Source: Acanthaster planci
Lineage: Eukaryota > Echinodermata > Asteroidea > Valvatida > Acanthasteridae
DNA length: 64,000 bases
Assembly (NCBI RefSeq): GCF_001949145.1
Contig: NW_019091357.1
Span: forward strand, 1,186,439 to 1,250,438
Direction of reading: 5' to 3'
The notes beneath the pieces are model-generated. The model was not told where the DNA came from. It made no database searches and saw only the letters and a list, made by a program, of their open reading frames with translations. A program made the position numbers and the translations under genes. Shown here piece by piece: positions 48,513 through 61,649 of this stretch (within the stretch, counting starts at the first letter, position 1; each line of letters starts with the position of its first letter).

Positions 48513-50165
48513 CTGAAAGGGAAACAAACAACACTGGATGCAATCACAATGCCATCTTGAAAGGGTTTGCTTGAGTACTGGGCAAAATGATAAATGTTAC
48601 CCAGTGTGCATGGAAAAACTACACGTCGACAAAGTTCAAAGCCACAATCTGTTCTTTGCCACAGGAATACACCACCACAATACCAGGGACACTAGCACAA
48701 ACAATGTCAATGATAAAAAGAAAATGTTGAGAAATTGTTCTCGAGTTCCTGATGTTATATAAACATGACAAAGCAGTAATAAATTGCACGCATCAGGTCT
48801 TGATGTACATAAAGTGTAATTCGACCACCAGAATTAGAAGCCATTACTGTGGTGGCGCAAGGCGTGTGGACAGGTGGTACGCGCGCATTACATGCCTCTA
48901 TAGGGTGTTGTGATTTGCCAAATGCACGTGCGCATCAAGCTGCGAGATGTGCATGTGAGTGTGGTGCCACTGCAGTTATGGAGTCTATTATGCCCCGCCA
49001 AACCGAGTAACATTCATAGCAGACCCTACTGAAACCGATTTATTCCTGTTCATCGCATGCAGCATTTCCCGCTGCTACATGCATATCATAAATTATTCAT
49101 TAGCTTGAAGAACAAGAAGAAAAATTATCTAACCCTTGATGTTTGTTTTGTTTTTTTAGGTTTTACTTTTCCCCAACCATAGCAAATTGTCTGTGTCGTT
49201 TTTAACTTTTCACATGTTAAAACTTCAACAGAAACATGTAACACACCCATGTCAACATCTTCCAATTAGGCCCGATCATGTTCATCAAGCATTCATACTA
49301 AGACGATCATCAATCATTCATGCAAGTCATGATGAAACTTTTCACGTTTTGAAAGGACACTAATTCGAAAATCATGGCTTTTACTGATTTTAAAAGAAAT
49401 ATAAAGCAGTTACATGGCAGTTATTTCTTGTAACAATTCAAACATTCGCATGATTTGTGCTGCGCAAGCAGCCGGCCGTATTGAAAACATAAGGTGAATC
49501 ATGGGCACTGGGTATGCATTCACTCGCTCTTTTTTCTATCGATTGCCATCATGTGCGTCATGAGTTACTAACTTGAACTTTTACAATCAATGGGAACACG
49601 GATTTATACTCTTTGATTTAAATCTATTATTTCTGAATTTTTTTCAGTAAATCAGGTTGAGTATTCTCATCTAAAATTCCGCTTCAGGAGTTATTTCTCA
49701 CTCACATAAGAACTGCGGCCGAAAAAGGTCGAAGTTCACGAAAGTATCTCGTAGTTGGACGTAATACGCGAGAATCTGCGAGATGTTTACCTCTGTGATT
49801 ACACTTAAATTCTCCTTTTGAACAAATCTAAACTTTTGTATCAAAAATGAAATTCTAAGCGTTAAGACACCAAGAATTAGTTCTCGTTTTGATTTTTTTC
49901 GAAATTATGATAAGTTTAGGGAGCAAATTTTTCACTTTCAAGTTGAAATAACCTTTGACCTATATTTCGTAGTCTGGTTGCTTCATCAAGCATGTACAAA
50001 ATCGTCGAGAGAAAACCGAACTGTCTTAAAACTGCCGTAAACCATAAATCGAAACCATGTAAATCACTTTAGTGTGGACGTGCGTGTTTATGTGTTATTG
50101 GACCGCAAACTTCGAAACAAGTTGAGGCTTGTTGTGACAGACTAGGACTAGGCCCTAGGTCGTGA
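48513..50165. promoter_or_regulatory. Divergent RPS7 / RNASEH1 intergenic region
   Basis: About 1.65 kb that must contain the RPS7 first (UTR) exon and the promoters of both genes. 48813-48991 is a MITE. I could not locate the 5'-terminal oligopyrimidine start of RPS7. Confidence 0.45.
48813..48991 (+). mobile_element. GGTGGCGC MITE, copy 1
   Basis: Core with imperfect terminal inverted repeats CCATTACTGTGGTGGCGC and GTGGTGCCACTGCAGTTATGG. Shares GACCACCAGAATTAGAAG, GTGGTACGCGCGC, TACATGCCTCT and GTGATTTGCCAAATGC with the inverted copy at 56334-56513. Confidence 0.75.
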
Positions 50166-53100
50166 ATGAGCATCCGTCGAGTGTATTGGGCGATAAGTTT
50201 ATTCGTAGAAACCATGCCCAAGTTTTACTACGCAGTGAGGAGTGGACGAAGCGTCGGAGTCTTTGATTCGTGGTAGGGCTATGCCGTGCGCCTGCCGGCC
50301 GACACGAGCGCGCTGGCCATGCTAGCGATAGGATAGCTGCCCTTGCAATGCTCAATGCTTGTGTTTACGGTTTACGTATTAGTCATGTTAGTACTAGTAC
50401 TAGGCCCTATTATTGACGATCATGGATGGGGTGCCTAAGCCTGTCAGTATGCTAGTCAGCTAATCGTCTTGCCATCATTCATTTAGTGCTGATTTCATGG
50501 ATTTAGTGGCATGGTGATCAGATGATGACATGATGAGGCAAGAAGAGCTGTTCCGCCCCCCGGTCATGATTGTTACATCCCAACTTAACTATTGCATCAG
50601 TCCTAACTATAGTTAGGACAGTATAAGTGCTATAGTTTGGCCGGCCCAACTACAGCACAGAGGTCCAGTGTGCATGTGCTCGGCATTTGCCAAAGTCGTA
50701 TTATTTTCAATGTCATGTCATAGATGAAAAAGTGCCAAATTTTAGATGAATTGTCATGATTGTGTCAAGCGTGAGATGCATTCACTTGGAGAAAGTTGAG
50801 GAATTTCCTCTAAAAACTGGTCAACAATAGTTGAGCCAGCCCGCCTGCAGCACTACATGTACGGTTGGGACTGTAGTTGGGACTGATGATATATTTGGGG
50901 CGTAACAATATCATACCCACAGAGCTGGTCTGTCCAATTTGTTGTCCACATGGGAGTGCCGCAGACAATGAACCCCAGAGTTGTGGGGGGTAGGCGCCAT
51001 GAATTCACCACCAACAAATTCCATGACAAGTCTGTTCAGAATTCACCATGTTCGGCTTGCACGGCTTGGGAAAAACTGTCTGAGGGAAGAGTTCCATATA
51101 CAGTACAGTGGCCTACTAACCATCACAAAGCAAAAACATGTCTGGAAAAGTTCAATTTTGGAAGGATATACCAAGTCGTTTACTTAGAATACACTTGGAA
51201 TTTTTCAGACCAGTCTCATAAGGTTTGTGCACAGGGTGTTAAGCGCCGTTCGTATAGCTCTCCTGTTCTGAAAGAATATAAAGAAAAGTAGAATTCATTG
51301 GTTTAGCCTTTGGCTTAGTTTTCATGCATTTAAAACTTGTCAAGTGTTGAGGCCATTTAGGCCTAAAATTCTTTTTAGATTCACATCATCGCCTGCCCCG
51401 ATTTGCACACTCACTTGATTATTTTATTGTTTGTTCATTTTTCACAGAAATGTATTTTCCAGACAACATTCTCACCCGATCAACAGGCACAGTCATTGTT
51501 GACTTCAGTCACTCCTGTTTAGTAACTTGCTCCATGGTCACACTACAAAATGTCATTAGGGAAATCACTGAAATAAGATACGATTTTTCTAAATAATAAT
51601 AAAATTATTTTACATAATAAAACTGAAAAAAGGAGACAAGCAAGAAAAAAAGAAAGCAGGCAGGAGCAAGAAACTACTTTATTTTGTTACTTGGCCAAAT
51701 ACAGAATGAACTTCGGAGAGCAATGATAGGACAAGCAAGCATTAAAGTGCTGTAAAGATAGTTCTTATGATCCAAGCGTCATCTCATCGGGAAATCGTGC
51801 TGACCTTAGATCATCCATGCACTTCCACCAGCACACTGTTTAATTTCAATTCTCCTCTTTCTGGTCACCAGGGACGACTGTAAGGCCCAGGTTTATGGCT
51901 GCCAAGGTGCCCGCCACAAGAAGTTCAAGACACCAGAGGAGGCCTGGGAGTTTGTGAATGCTAAACAAGATCCCAATCCTCATTTCCGGAAATACTGTCA
52001 GTCAGCGAGGCAGTCCAAAAAGGAGACTTCATGTACAACATTTCCATACCAAAGCGCAGTCTCATCGCTGAGCTATGTGCCAGCATCACTGAGCTCTGGT
52101 AAAACACCAGAAGTCTATTGTCAGACTTTTTTTTATTAAAGGCAGGATGAATGTTATTGCATAAAAACACTTAAATCCAGTGTTCAAGTCATCCATTTTG
52201 AAGTGGTCTGATACACATTATGAGTTGATCACTTGACACTGCATGTAAGTCTGGGATTTTACTCCTCTGGCATTTTTGCATAGCATCTTCCTGTATCCTC
52301 ACAAACCTTTTCCACTCTGCCGGAAACCTATGACGTGTCCCTTGTCCTGTAACCCTCACAGAGCCTCAAGGCCTGTGAATGGAAACAGTCCAGTAAAGCA
52401 CTCCCAAACCTGGTGCATTTTTGAAAGATTTGGAAGGATGCATTGTGTATTTTTATTTTGAAAATGTCCTGTAATGCCCCAGTTAAACCAAACAGGTGCT
52501 CAGCTCTGTATGTCAGGGAGAATCATTAAGATATCGAAGGAATAGCACGTCAAAGACTTCAGTTGAAGAGGTGCATAAACTTTATAACTACAGCTGCCTC
52601 TTCAAATGTACTAAAAACAAATTACTGCTCCATATCTTACAGTTGTCTAAAGGTCGATGTTTAGTGTTGTATATGGAGGGTTAAAATCCCTTATTCATTT
52701 GTAATTTTAATTGAAACCTAATTCTTGTTTTTCTTTCACATTTCAGACTATTTCTTATCACCAGAGCCGTTGCCAGTTTTCAAGCCGGAATATACCCACC
52801 CAATGGGCCACTCCAGCAAGAGAAAGCACGAGCCCACACCTGAGGAAACTTACGACAGCTCTTACAAGAAGACGAGACATGACAGCACTTGCTCTGCCTC
52901 ATCTTATGGCACGCTACCATTATCAGTGCCGTCATCGACCTCATCCGAGGAGAAGGTGGCCGGAAACGGTACCATTTGAATGATAAATAGCTTCCTCTCC
53001 CATGTGGGTGTCACTAGACTATTTTATATGGGGGGGGGGTGAGTTACTGTCATGAGTGTAATGCTAGTCAGGTTCCCCAACCTGACACTAGCATGAACTC

Positions 53101-54483
53101 TCCCTTCACTGTCCTTGCCCCCAGCACCATGATTTTGCCCACAAAGCTGTCCAATAGGGTGGATATGACACCCCCACAACCACCCTTCCCCCAAGCGACA
53201 CCAACGCCCTTCCAGTCACTCCAGGAAATGTCTCCAATTCAGATTACAAAAACGATAATGTCATGCTTTATCAGCGATCACATATTTGTCAACAGGTCGA
53301 GCAGTTGTGTACACGGACGGAGCCTGTGAAAGCAACGGGCGACGGGGTGCGCGCGCCGGCGTGGGCGTGTACTGGGGGGACAATAACCCATACAACACCA
53401 GCGAGAGACTGCAGGGCAGACAGACGAATCAGAGAGCTGAAATCACGGTGATCATATCCCTTCATGATTCTCGTTAGGCTCTGTAGGGGAGGGGGACCAT
53501 CCAGTGAGTAATGTTGTCCAGTGAAAAGTCTGCGATGCCTGATATCGGCATAAACAAGATATCAGTCCAACTGAGCAATCCAGTCTTTCTATTACTTTTT
53601 TCCATCTGGGAATCCTATGATTTGATCAAGTGATATGTTACTATATTCTGTTTCAAACAGGCCGCAATACGTGCCCTTCAAACTGCCAAGGCGAGAAATA
53701 TCAAGGAGCTTACATTGTACACAGATAGCAAATACACAATTAATGGTGAGTGAAATCGCCCTTCATGTCTTTTTCATCCATCAAGGCTAAGGCGTAGAAT
53801 AAAGGTCATGACCTCTGCTGGTAAGACTACCAGCTAGAGGAATAAATGCTATACATGTAGATAGCTGGTAACCATGTCCTGAAAAGGGCACAACTAATAA
53901 GTGGAATGCCAAAGAGATTTTGCTTTAAAAATCAGTTTTGCTGTAAGACCAGTATTATGATAATAAAGTTCCTCAGGGTAACAGAAACTTTATGTGCCTG
54001 AGCCTGCCACAGTGAGTGTGAAGGCCTCTTTGTTTGCCAATAGCCATGGGGGATTGGATACATCGCTGGAAAGTGAACGGATGGAAGACAGTTGGCAACA
54101 AAGATGTCGTGAACAAGGAGGAACTGGAGACTCTGGACAGCCTCTGCCAACAAGTGAACGTGGACTGGGTGAGTAGCATCAGTGGACAAAACACAGAGCC
54201 AAGACTTGGGTAAATAGTGCCCACTTTTGTTCATGCATAGAGGGAATAGCTTTTGAATCACTCTCGTGGCTCTGCTGTGGCACAAAGTCGTCTGGTGTCA
54301 AAATCTTTGCAGTGATCCTTCAGCAGGAACATCGCATCAGCCCAAACTGGTTTTTACGATGTGTCAGATTATGTTCCATTTCTTCTTTGCCCTCAGAAAT
54401 ATGTACCTGGTCACACCAACATCAAGGGTAATGAAGCCGCAGACTCGTTAGCAAGAGCTGGTGCTAGAATGCCATCTCACTGA
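50166..54483 (+). CDS. RNASEH1: Ribonuclease H1
   Basis: Seven exons: 50166 (or 50214)-50272, 51872-52098, 52747-52968, 53296-53447, 53661-53745, 54044-54168 and 54397-54483. They predict 334 residues from the first ATG or 318 from the second. The N-terminal hybrid-binding domain reads [19 protein letters not shown], then [20 protein letters not shown] variable basic/Ser-rich linker (exons 2-3, with SSKRKHEP) follows. The catalytic domain has all expected residues: Asp in [10 protein letters not shown], Glu in [10 protein letters not shown], Asp in TLYTDSKYT, His in [19 protein letters not shown] and the last Asp in the same segment. It also has the substrate-handling [12 protein letters not shown]. 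Role: it cleaves RNA in RNA/DNA hybrids (R-loops, mitochondrial DNA primers). The two in-frame ATGs flank [16 protein letters not shown], a plausible mitochondrial presequence. A possible poly(A) signal AATAAA lies at 55351-55356. Confidence 0.95.
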
Positions 54484-55593
54484 AGGACGACAGTGTAGCC
54501 GATGTAACCTGAGGCTTAAACATTCTGTGGTTCCACTTTAAGACACAATTATCCACCTGATAAGAGACTGCATGAAATGTCATTGTTTGCAAGTTGACTT
54601 CACTTACAAGTTAAACATTTGTGACTATGGGTGCTGATTTTTCCCCAGGGGGAGGGCAGGATAGGGCAAAGCACTTTTTTCAAGGGGGAATTTCGGGGGG
54701 GGGGAGGCAATCAGCAATCAACTGATAAACCATTGACAGTGGAAAGGGGGCCAACTGTGAGTCCCTTTTCAGGCAAATTGGTGATTTCATTCTTGATAAT
54801 TTTGTTTTGCTTATTTTCCTTTTGCCGTTCGATCTTCCAGCCCTCCCCTGCCACGTCCATCTATGTGACATCGAGCTCTGCTGCTGTAACATGCTTATTA
54901 GTGGGCTTTGCGGTTAAGTTATAGACAGGGATATGTAAATATGAAAGTTTGTGTAGGAAATCTGCATTACATTTTGAAGGAGATATATCTTGCCACACTG
55001 AGAAAATACAAGTGACGAGCAGGTGACCAGCAGGTTTGCCAAAAAACTCAAGAGAGGATGCATTGATTTGATTGACAGAGGTGTGTTGTGGGTTGTAGTG
55101 AGGCACAGAACACACTTATTTGGAATCTTTCCTTGTAGTGTAGCTCATGAAGAAACAGACCAGAAACTTCCCTGAAAACTCCTTCATAGAAGCAAACATT
55201 GAGGCTGCTTCCATATCAGTGCGCAGAGCCACTTTCGTTTCTTCGTGATATTTATCTGTAATTGAAGAGACTTGACTTCCGGTAGGATTTGCTGTTTTTG
55301 AGGTTAGGATGGACGTCCGGAACACAAAAGATGAGTCTCAATAGAAATGTAATAAAGGAAATCATATTTGTACAGTGTTAATTTATGTTTCATTGAGGCA
55401 TTTTTCTCTAGGTTCCATTTTCCCATTGTCGATCATGGACGTGAGAAAGTAACAAGTCTGACAATCTCAATTCTTTTTTTTTTCTAACCGAAGTCACACT
55501 TTACTACAACATTTTATTTGCATATCAAAGAAATCACAACCGCTTGTTTTCTTTTTCAAGAAATCTGTATTTCCAGGCATGAACAGTATTATA

Positions 55594-55715
55594 GTCAAGT
55601 CCATCACAAGTCTTCTCAAACAACAGTCAAAGGATCAACTCCGACAAAGGAATGCTTTGTCATAGTTTATTTGAAATTGCTTGTGACTTGGTTGGCAACT
55701 TGTGATAGACTTGAC
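55594..55715. mobile_element. CAAGTCC MITE, copy 3
   Basis: The best preserved termini of the family: GTCAAGTCCATCACAAG and CTTGTGATAGACTTGAC, flanked by TA on both sides (55592-55593, 55716-55717). Contains AAAGGAATGCTTTGTCAT, shared with copies 1 and 2, but almost none of the tandem units. Confidence 0.8.
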
Positions 55716-56333
55716 TACAACATGGATAAAGACTTTATAAAATAATGTGCGGTACAATGTATCTTGTGTAATTTAAAGGTTTAACATTAAAAACAGACTT
55801 AGTGGTCACAAAGCTGGTTCGCAGTGAAATATAGGCACAGGAAAACTAATTGAACAGATTAAAACTTTATTTTGCTTCCAACATGTCTGGTAATTGAAGA
55901 GGTGACACATTAGTGTACATTTATCCAAAGTAGCAGTCAACTCTAGTCACAGAAGTGATTCTCTTTTATTTTTTCATGTGAGATTCTGAACGTCCTGGTG
56001 TTTCAGTCAGGTTGACGGATTGATATTCTCTGGGACGTGTAGTTTGAAGAAAATTGCAGGGGTCATATTAAAAACAATATAAACTGGACATTATAATAAT
56101 TATGTTTACCATCACAATAAGCTGTACACAGGTTCAAATTAATAAACAAAACAGAAAACAATATCGGGAAAACAAGCATAACAAAAGCAAAGGAAATGCT
56201 GCCATAGTTTTGTCGACATTATGCTCCAGTATGGATATTGGGAGAAAAAACCGGGACATCCTTTATACCTTACAAATTTCAACCTTTAAAATTGTATTGT
56301 AATTTTTTTTGGGACTATTGTTATAGACTAATC

Positions 56334-56513
56334 TGATTATACACCCTAACTGCGGTGGCGCCGCACTCACACGCACATTCTTCAGCTTGACGCGCATTTG
56401 GCAAATCACGACACCCTGTTGGTCGAAGAGGCATGTAACGCGCGCGTACCACCAGTCCATGAGCATTGTGCCACCGCAGTAATGGCTTCTAATTCTGGTG
56501 GTCAAATTACACT
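56334..56513 (-). mobile_element. GGTGGCGC MITE, copy 2
   Basis: Reverse-complement copy of 48813-48991, recognisable along its whole length with small indels (for example CTAACTGCGGTGGCGCCGC and CCACCGCAGTAATGGCTTCT at the ends). Confidence 0.75.
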
Positions 56514-56962
56514 ATAGCATGAATATGCTACAATTCACAAGAGCTGGTAAGATAGAGAAGAAGCACATCAGGAAAGGCTGTCACTTGGAGGAATTAATTA
56601 CAAAATACCCAGGCCAGTAAAGAAATAACACGGGCTTCTCTATTTAAATACATTACTACAGTGGTACGTGTTACATATGGGAGGCAAATACATGCAAAAG
56701 ACCTCCAAGGGTTACAGAAAACTTGGTCTGATTTTGTGAAGTCAAAACATTTCATTGTAATACTAAAATAAGAACATTGTTAATGTGTAATCTGCAAACA
56801 ACAGAGGTCTTCTTAAACACTGCTTTTTTTCCCCCTTTATCAATAACCATAAAATTTGCCCGGCGGGAGAAATGGGTTGATTATTGGCCATAACTAACTG
56901 GGGCGTTAACTGCTCCGACAATATCGGAGAGAGAAGCGATGAATGTCCTGAAGCTTTTCCCA

Positions 56963-57788
<826 letters not shown>

Positions 57789-60700
57789 GACAGTGCTGCT
57801 GGCGTTGTTACTGTCAACAAACCGCGCCAATGCACAGCCAATTAATTTTTTCAAAAACCTTGTAAAGGAAGAAAATTGAAATGCTAATTGAATTCTAGAG
57901 TTTACGACACAATCAAGGGAGTAGCATCAGGCGTATCAGGATATAACATGACAAATGTAACATGTATTGCAAATACTGCTTTGATGATTTTACACAATGG
58001 CTAAAAAAAATTGCCGGAACAGAAAAGGATCAAATATCAAACCTTTTTTCATTCCAATACTGTGCTTTAATTGTTCAAAATCCCTCAAGCATGTCAAGTC
58101 CTATGACACCATATATGCTGAGGTATGAAAATCTGTTCTTGTTCATTATGTTACCGTGTACATGTATATGTATGTTATAAATCTGCAAATTGTTAGGCCC
58201 GAGGCCTAAGGCCCTAGGCCTACACGTTCAGTGAATTGGGGAACATACTCCGATCCCCACTTGCCCTATCCCCAGAAGTGGGGTCCGACGTCCACCCCGC
58301 AGGGCGGATGTTGGACCTCACAGTTCTGGGGGGTACACTTGCCCCACGTCCCTTATTTTGCCACTTACTGTAAAAACCAATTCAGACTTGACGATGGGAG
58401 GCAAAATATAATTAATACAGTCACAGACGTTTCAGGCCTAGGCCCCTATGTTTGGATAAAAAGTACATGGTCACAAGATCTAGGCCCTATCAACATGATC
58501 ATGCTATCTGGCTGAAGCCTAATTTGTAGGCTAAAACCAGTATTTAAAGTGACAAAACAATGTGTGATTTAAAACTGCTCTAGCTTTCCTGTCATGCTTG
58601 TCTCGTCCTTCAAGCGTCATGCAGGAACAGTAGCACTAGCAATAGTAGGCCTAGCATTTTTATCATGAAAGCAATCATGACAATTACCACGGAGGTAGCA
58701 CACAATAACAATAACGTTAATCATGGAGAAATAAGAACACGACATATCATGAGCGAGCATTTGCAGGATGAGTAACAAATGTCCGGAAACTGGGCGGATA
58801 TTTGTTGTAAATATTCAATGATTTCGTGCAATTGCAAGAGATCAACGTACTTGGTTACCTGACAAAAGAAAACGTTGCTGAATATTCTCGCCTGAATTCC
58901 GACTCCTCAGCTCGATCCAATTCACGACATGTAGGCCCCTATGACTGAGACGGAAGTTCACACCAGACCTCCATGCTCTATCGCAACATATGTCGTGCAC
59001 GTACAATGTATATGACGAATTTTTCGGATCGTGTTACTTTGCTTAACAACATGAATTTTGCACGAGTATGGATGCTACGGTTGGAAGATCCGATATTTGT
59101 CATTCAAACACGTATGAACACGATGCGCTAGCAGCGCTGGGGTTGCACTCACAGTAATTTGCACTACACCAAATACGCGCCCATAGAAAACAGTGCAAAA
59201 TCAGACCGAAAGAGCGCCGCCTGTCGACTCTCGAGAAGAGGGTGGCCTCTGTTTTTTCATTGGAAATTCAAGATCATGGCCAGAAGATCACTTTTCGTTT
59301 CAGTTTTTTTAGGGGTTAGCTACGAATTTTTTTTTATTTGCCTTTCCCCGGAGACACCCCGAAAATAGTTGTAAAACTATGCGCTCAGCTCTGAATGTAA
59401 CCGCCCGCCTCCGTCCAAAATAGGCCCACTTTTGGGGGGCTTTTTGTGAAAGAAATACCCCGAACTAGAAACTATCAGTCCCAAATTCGGGATTCATAGA
59501 AATATTTCTATGATCCCTCCTGATTATGGCATGTTTTATTGTAAAAACCCCGTAGGATAACCAAATAATGAGCTAGCGCGTAGAAATCCAACGACACGGT
59601 GCGACGTTGGCGTGTCTGGCCCGCCGCACAGAAGCGAGGGCGCCATCAATAAGGCCTTTTGCTTGTCGTAAATAAACCGTGCCGGATACGTAGCTCCTTT
59701 GTTAGATATGATGCTAGTGTTTTAGACGCTTTTTAACATGGACAATAAAGGCTCTTGCACGAGGCTCATATTTGAATAAATTCTGATAAACTGTTGTAAA
59801 ACAACCGTATTTTGGACTAAATGGACGCACAAAACCATAGTTATGAATCCTCTTGTGACTGAATTTACCCCCAATATGATTTTCAACCAAAAACAGGGGG
59901 GCGATTGCCCAACGATAAAGATTGCTGAAAACAGCTGAAAAAGGCATAAAGAAGCTGAACTGTGAAAATCAAAACTTTTGTACACAGCCAGTGAGGGGAA
60001 AAGCTGAAATCCAAAACAAAAAAAGCTGAAAACAGCCCAAAAGCTGAAAAATCTCACCTCCGCAAAAGGAAAAAAAATTCATTTGTGGGACATGTACAGA
60101 ATTGTTTAACATGATTAACTAAAGATACGCCTGTCCACTCAGCATAAAAAGAATGTCCTTGACAACACCGTTTTACCTCTAAGAAAATTATCACTCGGCT
60201 AACAGATCTGGAATCATCCAAACCTTCATACAGGAAATTAAGTCAGGATTTAATTAATTCACTCAACTTTAAGACGGCATACAAAACATACTAAATGCCA
60301 ACAAAACATACGACTTGGTTAATATGACATCAAAAATTAATGAAAAGAATAAACTTGCCAGAAATAAACTGATGTGTTCTTAGTGTTTATCTACAAAATG
60401 GTACACAGAATCTGAGATGACATGGTCAAAGAATCCTTGGGGCAGAAACATGGCCACCCAAAATTTTCCTAGTTTCGTCAACTTTTACTACACCACGACA
60501 CCACTGATAAAATCTCCAAGTAAGTGCTGCCAATTTAACTTGAAATGATTACCAACATTTCTCGGTTGCTAAAAATTGTCTGTCGCCCAGCAATTTAGAA
60601 TGAATCTGTCTACGGCTCTGCATTTCAAAAAGTAACGCCTCCAACATTCACATCCATGATCAAATATCGGTAAAACAACATGTAACATCTACTTTGTCCA

Positions 60701-61649
60701 CATAAGTCAAATTTTAAGCGTATCAGCTGGTCTCTACACCCCTCCGAGGGAAGATTCCCGATTAAAAAAAATCGCAAATCAAACTAAAAGGTTACCATTT
60801 TGAGTATGTACAAGTATAAAAGATAGTGATCATTTAAATCTAAAAAACAATTCCTTGGGTGACTAACTATTTCAGGCATCAATCATCGTGCAATGTTGTT
60901 TGAACGTCGAGGAACACATTACAATGCCAACAACATGACGAGGGAAAAAGGGATGGGAATCCAGAGATGAATATTCACAGGAATATCCAATGCAGTCGGG
61001 TAGGAAGGGGAAATAAAATCCGCAGGTCGGCCCAGGTAAGACACCAACCTGGGCTGCAGGGACGAAAGGCGATGAATTTAAAAAACACTCATTACAGCAA
61101 ATTGGACACTGGGGGAAAAGAGTCAATCAGATACAAACAGGTGAAATTCTGAACGGCCAATAAAAATGTGAGGCTTTGCCTTTTTGAAGTGATGTTATGT
61201 ACACGATTACTGTCTGTAAACGAAGCCACAAATTATAGAGCCAAGGTAAACCTCAGGAAGATATAGACCACTTTGCGTTTACACATCAGGACACGAATCA
61301 CTGTGATGACGGAAAGGTCAGGAGAAATTAATATTCGACAAAATGCCAGGATTGCCAGAGGTGAAACTTTGCAGATCATGCTCTGTCATAACAGTAGCAA
61401 ACTGGAAAAGAATTGTGGGCAAATCATTTAGCCCTTCGTCAAATTTAATTGTGGAAGTACTGTCTTGAAGCGAGGACTTCTGTCAAGCACCCGACTGGCC
61501 AAAATGTTATTCCTGAATCCATCACTGATATACTTGTAATTCATATTGTCTTTTTGTTCCCATCAAGTTTTTAATCAACAAGTTGAGTTTGGAGAAGCCG
61601 AATCTGTCCTCCCAGCCAGATTGGCTGAAATGAACACAGTGTCACGTCA
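57789..61649. other. Spacer between ELOC 5' side and DEK 3' side
   Basis: No exon recognised. It contains a CAGGGG MITE copy (59894-60062). The rest is AT-rich and probably includes the ELOC promoter (just right of 57789) and the DEK 3' UTR (left of 61650). The GC-richer part at 58200-58350 shows nothing I can name. Confidence 0.45.
59894..60062. mobile_element. CAGGGG...CCCTG MITE, copy 2
   Basis: Homologous to 20468-20615: CAGGGGGGCGATTG at the left, AAGAAGCTGAACTGTGAAAA and GTACACAGCC internally, ATCTCACCTCCG at the right. Flanks CAAAAA / CAAAAG resemble a 6-bp target duplication with one mismatch. Confidence 0.65.

Larger units (their letters stand above)
54484..56962. other. Convergent RNASEH1 / ELOC 3' region
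   Basis: 3' UTRs and spacer. It holds two MITEs (55594-55715 and 56334-56513). I see no exon here. Confidence 0.5.

Noticed and set aside
50950-51291. 113-codon plus ORF in RNASEH1 intron 1
   Set aside because: No recognisable family and no effect on the RNASEH1 splice phases.
53112-53260. Extra RNASEH1 exon after the acceptor-like ccccag
   Set aside because: In the phase set by the previous exon it hits TGA within three codons, while skipping it joins the neighbours perfectly.
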